This document shows, piece after piece, positions 1-4,627 of a DNA stretch of 8,602 bases. Positions within the stretch are counted from its first letter, which is position 1. Every line of letters begins with the position of its first letter. The translations under genes were made by a program, and so were the position numbers. The notes below the pieces were generated by a model, which saw nothing but the letters and a program-made list of their open reading frames with translations, searched no databases and was not told the origin of the DNA. This DNA is from an uncultured Oscillospiraceae bacterium (GTDB lineage Bacteria; Bacillota; Clostridia; Oscillospirales; Ruminococcaceae): NCBI GenBank assembly GCA_900546885.1, contig UREN01000079.1:1-8602 (forward strand). The letters are read 5' to 3'.

Positions 1-131
1 GGGTCTGCTGTGCCGCCCGCCGCGGGCGCGGGTGTGGGGCTGGCGGGCAGGCCGTCCGCCCACATGGCCGGGCAGGCCGCGCACAGCATCAGGGCCGCCA
101 GAACGCATGCGGCAATTTTCTTTTTCATCAT
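1..131 (-). CDS. Exported protein, N-terminal fragment (cut by window edge)
   Basis: Reading the minus strand from the ATG at 131-129 gives an open frame of 43 codons running off the left edge. It starts MMKKKIAACVLAALMLCAAC and is a classic export signal: a KKK n-region, a hydrophobic Ala/Leu core, then a Pro/Ala-rich stretch (residues about 27-40) typical of the linker behind a signal peptide. Cys-20 in CAAC resembles a lipobox but has Cys rather than Leu at -3, so lipoprotein versus signal peptidase I cleavage near Ala-25 is open. A GGGGGA Shine-Dalgarno site lies about 5-10 nt upstream (rc of 136-141). An alternative start is the adjacent ATG at 128. Only the leader is visible, so no function can be assigned. 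It is divergent from mtaB. Confidence 0.72.
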   Translation of the reverse strand, partial: MMKKKIAACVLAALMLCAACPAMWADGLPASPTPAPAAGGTAD

Positions 132-290
132 CAGCATCCCCCTATCGGGCTTTTGGCCCGGCGCCGCGCCGCGCATCCTTCGCCCGCGATGTTTGCGCCC
201 GCGCACGGCGAAAGCCCGTGCGGCCGCGGCGCAAAAGGCGCCGCCCGCCCCGTGCGCAGGTGGCAATCTACCCTATCCATATGAAAGCAC
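132..290. other. GC-rich divergent intergenic region, no gene seen
   Basis: This very GC-rich stretch lies between the exported-protein start and the mtaB promoter. It holds a 7-bp inverted repeat (CGCACGG at 202-208 with CCGTGCG at 216-222, 7-nt loop) without a U-tract on either side. I found no convincing minus-strand promoter; a TAGATT-like -10 (rc of about 264-269) lacks a -35. Open frames across it are compositional and have no Shine-Dalgarno site. Confidence 0.5.
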
Positions 291-319
291 TTTACGTTTT
301 ATCCTTCTTTTTGTATAAT
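291..319 (+). promoter_or_regulatory. Sigma-A-type promoter for mtaB
   Basis: A perfect -10 TATAAT sits at 314-319 and a -35-like TTTACG (4/6 match to TTGACA) at 291-296, with a 17-bp spacer. It lies in an AT-rich island inside GC-rich DNA. Transcription would start near 326, leaving a leader of about 48 nt before the TTG start of mtaB. Confidence 0.8.
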
Positions 320-361
320 GGCAGGGCGGGCGGCACCGTGCCGCCCGCTGTGCACAAAAAT

Positions 362-376
362 GAGGTGAGCCATTTG
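362..376 (+). promoter_or_regulatory. Ribosome binding site and TTG start of mtaB
   Basis: GAGGTGAG at 362-369 precedes TTG at 374-376. This site decides the start: the protein then begins (M)KLSFYTLGCKVNQ, the usual N-terminus of the MtaB family. An in-frame GTG at 365-367 lies inside the Shine-Dalgarno sequence, so it is unlikely to be used. There is no in-frame ATG nearby. Confidence 0.8.
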
Positions 377-1663
377 AAGCTTTCTTTTTACACGCTGGGC
401 TGCAAGGTGAACCAGAACGAGACGGGCGCCCTGGCCGAGCTGTTCTGCCAGAACGGCTTTACGCTTGCCGCCGGGGGCGAGGACGCAGACGTATACCTTG
501 TAAACAGCTGCACCGTCACCGCGGGGGGCGATAAAAAAAGCCGCCAGTGGCTGCGGCGCGCAAAGCGCCAGCACCCCGGCGCCGTGACGGTGCTGGCGGG
601 CTGTTACCCGCAGGCCTTTCCCGAAGAGGCGGCCGCCGTGGCCGAGGCCGACATTGTGATGGGCGCCAAGGGGCGCCGCCGCGTGCTGGAAAACGTGCTT
701 TTGTTTTTGCAGACGCACGAGCGCATTGTGGACATTGCCCCCCACGAAAAGGGCGAGGCCTTTGAAGAGCTGCCGCTGGAGCGCTTTGCCGGCCACACGC
801 GCGCGTTTATGAAAATAGAGGACGGCTGCAACCGCCGCTGCGCATACTGCGTTATTCCGCGCGCGCGCGGCTATGTGCGCAGCCGCAGCGAGGAAAACAT
901 TTTGAAAGAGCTGGCCGTGCTGGCCGGGGCCGGGTATCAGGAGGTGGTGTTTTCTGGCATCAACCTCTCCAGCTACGGGCAGGACACCGGCACCACCCTG
1001 GCCGCGCTGTGCGAAAAGGCCGCCGGGGTGCCGGGCATCCGGCGCATCCGCCTGGGCAGCCTGGAGCCGGACCTGATGGACGATGAAAGCATCCGCCGCA
1101 TGGCCGCGGTGCCGCAGGTGTGCCCGCAGTTTCACCTTTCGCTGCAAAGCGGCTGCACCGAAACGCTGCGCCGCATGCGCCGCGTGTATACGGCCGGGCA
1201 ATATACCGAAGTGGTGGAAAAATTGCGCGCCGCGTTTCCGCGCGCGGTGTTCACCACCGACGTCATTGTGGGCTTTCCGGGCGAGACGCAGGCCGAGTTT
1301 GAAGAGAGCATGGCCTTTGTGCGCAAAATAGGCTTTTTGAAGGTGCATGTGTTCAGCTATTCGCGCCGCGAGGGCACGCCCGCCTACGATATGCCCGGCC
1401 AGATAGACGAGCACACCAAGGCCCTGCGCAGCCACGCCCTGCAGGCGGCGGCAGACGAGGTGCGCGCGCAGGTGATAGGCGCCATGGCGGGCACCGAAGC
1501 CGAGGTGCTGTTAGAGCGCCAGGTGGCCAACGGCATCTTCACCGGCTATACAAAAGAGTATGTGCCCGTGCGCATCCGTGTGCCGGGCCGCCGCACGGGC
1601 GACATTGTGCCCGCCGTGCTGGGCGCGTTTGACGGCACGCGCTGTGCCGCGCAGCCTGTGTAA
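374..1663 (+). CDS. mtaB: tRNA t6A37 methylthiotransferase MtaB (radical SAM)
   Basis: This 429-aa protein is predicted to convert N6-threonylcarbamoyladenosine at position 37 of tRNAs reading ANN codons to its 2-methylthio form, using two [4Fe-4S] clusters and S-adenosylmethionine in the cytoplasm. Seen in the sequence: the N-terminal methylthiotransferase domain with cluster cysteines C10 (TLGCKVN), C46 (VNSCTVT) and C77 (LAGCYPQ); the radical SAM motif CNRRCAYC with C152, C156 and C159, followed by VIPRARG; and a C-terminal TRAM-like RNA-binding segment from about residue 375. Length and domain order match MtaB. The RCAYCVIP context and TLGCKVNQ start favour MtaB over MiaB and RimO. The start is TTG (see the separate RBS entry). 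The gene is monocistronic, with its own promoter at 291-319 and a strong hairpin terminator 80 nt downstream. Nothing essential appears missing. Confidence 0.93.
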   Translation: MKLSFYTLGCKVNQNETGALAELFCQNGFTLAAGGEDADVYLVNSCTVTAGGDKKSRQWLRRAKRQHPGAVTVLAGCYPQAFPEEAAAVAEADIVMGAKGRRRVLENVLLFLQTHERIVDIAPHEKGEAFEELPLERFAGHTRAFMKIEDGCNRRCAYCVIPRARGYVRSRSEENILKELAVLAGAGYQEVVFSGINLSSYGQDTGTTLAALCEKAAGVPGIRRIRLGSLEPDLMDDESIRRMAAVPQVCPQFHLSLQSGCTETLRRMRRVYTAGQYTEVVEKLRAAFPRAVFTTDVIVGFPGETQAEFEESMAFVRKIGFLKVHVFSYSRREGTPAYDMPGQIDEHTKALRSHALQAAADEVRAQVIGAMAGTEAEVLLERQVANGIFTGYTKEYVPVRIRVPGRRTGDIVPAVLGAFDGTRCAAQPV

Positions 1664-1742
1664 CATTTCTGCGGGCGATGCTTTGCGCCATGCAGGGGCG
1701 GGCCGCCCGCGCCAAAGCCATGGGCAGAAAAGCAAAAACGTG

Positions 1743-1783
1743 AAAAAGGCCCGGCCATCCGCTTGGGATGGCCGGGCCTTTTT
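1743..1783. terminator. Bidirectional intrinsic terminator between mtaB and the lipoprotein gene
   Basis: A perfect 13-bp GC stem (1748-1760 with 1766-1778, loop GCTTG at 1761-1765) is flanked by AAAAA (1743-1747) and TTTTT (1779-1783). It therefore works as a rho-independent terminator on both strands, ending mtaB (+) and the DUF1835/VanW/lipoprotein block (-). Its stem core is nearly identical to that of the terminator at 8093-8130. Confidence 0.93.
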
Positions 1784-1801
1784 GTTCTTTTTCAGGGCGG
1801 C

Positions 1802-2437
1802 TCAGGCGCCGTAGCCCTCCAGCTGCCCCACTGCTTCGGCCTGCACCAGCGTGTGCGCGTGCGGCACGCCGTCATAGCCGTCGCCCCCCATAGAGGCCGT
1901 CAGCGTTTCGCCGCCGGTGAAGCTGAGCGCCAGCACGGGCGAGGAATCTGCAAAGGCGGCCGTCACGCCGTCGTCCCGCACATAGCCCGAAAAGGTAAGC
2001 AGATAGCCGCCCGCGCCATCGTGCTGTGCGCCGGCCAGCACAAGCTCGGTTACGCCAGAGCCCCAGGCGCTGCCGTATTTTACGCTGTGCCCGCCGCCCT
2101 GCGGCTGCGACACCCAAAAGGCGGGCCAGGCAAGGCCGCCCCAGGTGACGGTTTCGTCATCGGCACACCACCAGGCGCTTTGGCCAAGGCCCAGCGCCTG
2201 CCACAGGGCGGCCAGTTCTTCCTGCGAAAGGGCCTGCCCGGCCGCGGGCGCAGGGCCCGCGCTTTGGCTTTGCGGCGCGCTTTGGGGCGTGCTTTGGCTT
2301 TGGGGCATACTTTGGGCCACACTTTGGCTTTGGGGCGCGCTGCCGCCCGCAGAGGGCGCCGCGCCCTGCCCGCAGGCGGCCAGCGCGCCCGCCAGCAGGA
2401 CGGCGCAAAGCAGGGCTGCTGTTGCGTTGCGTTTCAT
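1802..2437 (-). CDS. Putative lipoprotein with Ser/Gln-rich repeat linker
   Basis: This 211-aa protein of unknown function is predicted to be exported and lipid-anchored on the outer face of the cytoplasmic membrane. Residues 1-21 are a lipoprotein signal peptide (KRN n-region, hydrophobic core) with lipobox LAAC and Cys-22 as the lipidated residue. Residues about 35-62 are a low-complexity linker with PQSQS at 35-39, 45-49 and 55-59, a 10-residue period. A Trp-rich, Gly-rich globular part follows (W79, W89, W90, W99, W104, W108, W125), with beta-strand-like segments to the end; I recognise no family. The ATG start has AAGGAAG (rc 2447-2453) 9 nt upstream and overlaps the VanW stop as ATGA, implying translational coupling. 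The gene ends 19 nt from the shared bidirectional terminator. Confidence 0.82.
   Translation of the reverse strand: MKRNATAALLCAVLLAGALAACGQGAAPSAGGSAPQSQSVAQSMPQSQSTPQSAPQSQSAGPAPAAGQALSQEELAALWQALGLGQSAWWCADDETVTWGGLAWPAFWVSQPQGGGHSVKYGSAWGSGVTELVLAGAQHDGAGGYLLTFSGYVRDDGVTAAFADSSPVLALSFTGGETLTASMGGDGYDGVPHAHTLVQAEAVGQLEGYGA
2258..2338 (-). repeat. 30-bp-period degenerate tandem repeat inside the lipoprotein gene
   Basis: On the plus strand the core [G/A]CTTTGGCTTTG recurs at 2261, 2291 and 2321, exactly 30 bp apart. A shorter CTTTGGG half-unit falls between successive copies, so the array alternates 18-bp and 12-bp sub-units. Translated on the minus strand it gives the PQSQS-containing 10-residue period of the lipoprotein linker. 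About 2.6 copies are present. Confidence 0.8.
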
Positions 2438-3294
2438 GGCGCTGCACTTCCTTTCCCGCGGGCCGCCGGCCCGGGCTGCTCTTCCACACAGGGCAGAAAA
2501 CTTTCGTCGTATAGCACGCGCGCGTGGTTTTGGCGCACAAGCTGGCGCGAAAGCGTGTTGCCTGTGCGCTTATCCACACAGGTGCGCCACACCTCGCCCT
2601 CGCGGTACACCACGCCGTTCCGGCGCACAAACCGCTCGTTTTGGGCGGCAATGTGATATTTCACCGCCAGCGGGCGCTGGGCCCGCAGCTCGCCGCACAG
2701 GTATTTTTCCGTCACATACACCACAAGCTGAAAGGCCATGCCGGTGTCGTTGCGCACGCGGTAGTCGATGTAATTGTAAAACACCGAGGTGCCCGTGCCG
2801 AACGGCACCTGGCGGTGATAATCGGGGAACAGATCCAGCTGGTCGTGATGATGGTGCTCGGCCACCGTCAGCGGCGAGTGCAGCACCATCCAGTGAATGA
2901 GGTTTGTCATTTGGCACAGCCCGCCGCCAATGTCGCTGCACGCCTGCCCGCCCGAGATGGTAAGCCCCTCGCGGTAGCCCTTTTTGGCCGTGACGCTGCC
3001 CACCATGTGCCAGAACGAAAACACCTGCCCCGGGCGCAGCAGCGCGCCGTTCACCCTGGGGGCGGCCAGGGCCAGGTTGACGGCCTTGTTCTCTTGCAGT
3101 TCGGGGCGCGTGTTGCCCAGCGTGCGCCGGATGAGCGATTTGTGCCGGTACAGCACCACGGGCAGCAGCGCCTGCTGGCGGGTGCAGAAGGGTGTGTGCG
3201 CCGCGGCGTCCTGCAGGCGGCGCACCGCGCATTGTTTTGCCACAGAAACGGCATAGGCCGCCGGGCACAGCTGGCAGAACAGTTTTCTTGGCAT
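2434..3294 (-). CDS. VanW family protein
   Basis: This 286-aa protein belongs to the VanW-like family, whose biochemical role is not established. It is named from vanB-type glycopeptide-resistance clusters but is widespread in Firmicutes without resistance. The family signature is clear: PGQVFSFW (residues 88-95), GYREGLTISGG (106-116), then DIGGGLCQMTNLIHW (121-135), followed by EHHHHDQLDLFPDYH (146-160) and VFYNYIDYRVRND (171-183). The N-terminus MPRKLFCQLC has no signal peptide. I chose the ATG at 3294 because AAGGAAG (rc 3303-3309) lies 8 nt upstream and the protein then starts as family members do; an in-frame ATG at 3348 adds 18 unlikely residues. The stop overlaps the lipoprotein start by ATGA. 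No vanA/B/H/X, two-component or ligase gene is nearby, so vancomycin resistance should not be inferred. Confidence 0.9.
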   Translation of the reverse strand: MPRKLFCQLCPAAYAVSVAKQCAVRRLQDAAAHTPFCTRQQALLPVVLYRHKSLIRRTLGNTRPELQENKAVNLALAAPRVNGALLRPGQVFSFWHMVGSVTAKKGYREGLTISGGQACSDIGGGLCQMTNLIHWMVLHSPLTVAEHHHHDQLDLFPDYHRQVPFGTGTSVFYNYIDYRVRNDTGMAFQLVVYVTEKYLCGELRAQRPLAVKYHIAAQNERFVRRNGVVYREGEVWRTCVDKRTGNTLSRQLVRQNHARVLYDESFLPCVEEQPGPAARGKGSAAP

Positions 3295-3313
3295 GGATGT
3301 CGCTTCCTTTGCC

Positions 3314-3335
3314 GGGCCGTGCGCGGGCACGGCCC
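3314..3335 (-). promoter_or_regulatory. Hairpin in the VanW leader, just upstream of the RBS
   Basis: A perfect 9-bp inverted repeat, GGGCCGTGC (3314-3322) with GCACGGCCC (3327-3335), has a 4-nt loop. In the VanW mRNA it ends 4 nt before the AAGGAAG Shine-Dalgarno site. It has no U-tract on the minus strand, so it is not a terminator for that direction. On the plus strand it is followed by TTTCTTC and could weakly terminate antisense transcripts. A role in mRNA stability or initiation is inference. Confidence 0.5.
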
Positions 3336-3349
3336 TTTCTTCACACATC

Positions 3350-3382
3350 AGTTTACACAGCTTTGTAACGGCTTTGTATCAA
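3350..3382 (-). promoter_or_regulatory. Possible promoter for the VanW-lipoprotein pair
   Basis: In an AT-rich island upstream of VanW the minus strand carries TTGATA (rc 3377-3382, 5/6 to the -35 consensus) and TAAACT (rc 3350-3355, 4/6 to the -10). The 21-bp spacing is too long; an overlapping TGTAAA gives 19 bp, still suboptimal. Activity is therefore uncertain and the pair may instead be read through from the DUF1835 gene. Confidence 0.3.
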
Positions 3383-3487
3383 GCGCGCAGCAGCCGCGCG
3401 CCCGGGGTTGCCAAACAGGCCGGCGGCCCATTGGGCCCCGCGCACACGGCGCGGCCCGCGGCCTTTGTGCCGCCGGGCAGCCGCGCG

Positions 3488-4417
3488 TCAGGCGCCCGCG
3501 CGCAGCTTGGTTTCGTCCTGCACGGCCAGCACGGCCCCGTAAAAATGGCCGTCTGCGCCGGGCTGCACCATGCGCAGCGCCCCGGCGGCCAGCAGGGCCT
3601 GCAGGCGCTGCACAAACACCGCGTCGCCCACGCCGGGCACAGCGGCCAGCGCGCGCCCAATGGCCACCGCCGCCTGAAAGCTGCCCGTGCGCGGGATGGC
3701 GCGCAGCAGCCATGGGTCGTAAAAATGTTCCGGCACGCCCACCAGCCTGCCGTTCACCAGGGCGCGCAGGGGCGCATCTTCGGCTTTCAGCGCCGCCCAC
3801 ATGCCGGAAAGCGCGCCCAGCTGCGGCGCGCCCAGCGGCTTTTCCTGCGGCAAAAACGCGCCCAGCGCTTCGGGCGCAAGCTCGCCCCCGGCCGCAAGCT
3901 GCACCAGCGTGCCCTGCGGCCCCGGGTGCAGGCCGCCCAGCACCACCACGCCAACGCGGCACACCGCATGCGCCAGCAGGCTGCACGCAAACAAAAAGCC
4001 GCACGCCTCGTCTGGCGAGGGGCCAAGCCACAGGCGCACATAGCCCTGTGTTTGCGCGGCCTCGGCGGCCAGGGCATCCATGGCGCGGCGCGCGGTGCAC
4101 ACGCTTTCGTGCGCGGCCGCCTGCGCGTTCAGCCCGCGGCCGTACGCCTGCCAGCAGCGGGCAAAATGCGCCTCGCGCGCGGCAAGGCACGGCAGGCCGG
4201 AAAGCGCCCCCATGGAAAGCCCCAGCGCCAGGCAGGCCACCTGGCCCGGCGTGCCGGGCACGCCGGGCGCCTGCCACACCTGCCTGTATTCCTCGCTGGT
4301 GCAGGCGCCGTCCTCGTGCAGCACACAGCGCACGCCGCGCTGCACGGTGCCCGGGCGCATGCCCTTGGCCATTTTCAGCGCGCCCGCAAGGCTTTCGCAA
4401 AACACAAGCTCTGTCAT
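3488..4417 (-). CDS. DUF1835/DUF3658 domain-containing protein
   Basis: This 309-aa cytoplasmic protein has no assigned reaction. Its N-terminus MTELVFCESLAGALKMA matches the DUF1835 opening (hydrophobic strand, then E/D-S-x-A-G-x-L-K). Around residues 127-146, VRLWLGPSPDEACGFLFAC resembles the second conserved DUF1835 strand and Ser/Asp loop. Residues about 205-283 carry the DUF3658 signature, with LKAEDAPLRALVNGRLVGVPE (210-230) followed by HFYDPWLLRAIP and a helical tail. The start is supported by GGGGTGAG (rc 4423-4430) 5 nt upstream. It is divergent from the helicase operon and 193 nt upstream of VanW. I see no clear terminator between them (only GC-rich inverted repeats without a U-tract), so cotranscription with VanW is possible. 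Family naming rests on motif memory; the domain call is firm, the function is unknown. Confidence 0.85.
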   Translation of the reverse strand: MTELVFCESLAGALKMAKGMRPGTVQRGVRCVLHEDGACTSEEYRQVWQAPGVPGTPGQVACLALGLSMGALSGLPCLAAREAHFARCWQAYGRGLNAQAAAHESVCTARRAMDALAAEAAQTQGYVRLWLGPSPDEACGFLFACSLLAHAVCRVGVVVLGGLHPGPQGTLVQLAAGGELAPEALGAFLPQEKPLGAPQLGALSGMWAALKAEDAPLRALVNGRLVGVPEHFYDPWLLRAIPRTGSFQAAVAIGRALAAVPGVGDAVFVQRLQALLAAGALRMVQPGADGHFYGAVLAVQDETKLRAGA

Positions 4418-4438
4418 GGCAGCTCACCCCTTTTTTAC

Positions 4439-4467
4439 AGTGTAGCACGCCCTGCGCGGCGCGGCAA
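4439..4467 (-). promoter_or_regulatory. Probable promoter for the DUF1835/DUF3658 gene
   Basis: The minus strand has TTGCCG (rc 4462-4467, 4/6 to TTGACA) and TACACT (rc 4439-4444, 4/6 to TATAAT), separated by exactly 17 bp. Transcription would begin near 4432, leaving a very short leader in front of the GGGGTGAG site. Confidence 0.5.
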
Positions 4468-4553
4468 GGGCGCGTTGGCAACGCCGTGCGCCCGAATTTC
4501 TGTTTCAGGGGCAATGGGTTTTACGCCCGGCACGCCCCCGCGCAGCCGCCCCT

Positions 4554-4581
4554 TTGTTTTCGCGGCAAAACGTGGTAAACT
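4554..4581 (+). promoter_or_regulatory. Probable extended -10 promoter for the helicase-dehydrogenase operon
   Basis: TAAACT at 4576-4581 is preceded by TGG (4573-4575), giving an extended -10 (TGnTAAACT). A weak -35, TTGTTT, lies at 4554-4559 with a 16-bp spacer. The site is about 44 nt upstream of the TTG start at 4625 and does not overlap the divergent DUF1835 promoter. Confidence 0.55.
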
Positions 4582-4610
4582 AAAGGTAACAGGCGGGCGG
4601 CCGCATGGCA

Positions 4611-4627
4611 GGGAGGCGTATTTTTTG
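4611..4627 (+). promoter_or_regulatory. Ribosome binding site and TTG start of the helicase
   Basis: GGGAGG at 4611-4616 is spaced 8 nt from TTG at 4625-4627. The nearest ATG (4605) is out of frame. With this start the protein opens (M)EPVKLSVRTLVEFVLRCGDI, as related helicases do. The open frame continuing upstream to 3293 lies antisense to the DUF1835 gene and is not coding. Confidence 0.8.

Noticed and set aside
32..373. N-terminal extension of the mtaB reading frame
   Set aside because: It precedes the promoter at 291-319, has low-complexity Arg/Ala composition with no Shine-Dalgarno site, and the family start (KLSFYTLGCKVNQ) is at 374.
299..1435. 378-residue minus-strand open frame opposite mtaB
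   Set aside because: It is an antisense shadow of the complete radical SAM gene, with no motif or ribosome site.
2434..3294. Vancomycin-resistance locus
   Set aside because: Only a VanW-family gene is present. No D-Ala-D-Lac ligase, VanH, VanX or VanRS is nearby, and the family is common in sensitive bacteria.
2524..4578. 684-residue plus-strand open frame across the VanW and DUF1835 genes
   Set aside because: It is antisense to two recognised proteins, Arg/Pro/Ala-rich and lacks any motif, so it is a GC artefact.
3293..4624. Long open frame upstream of and in frame with the helicase
   Set aside because: It lies antisense to the DUF1835/DUF3658 gene, has compositional His/Arg/Ala-rich sequence, and the helicase has its own promoter and ribosome site at 4554-4627.
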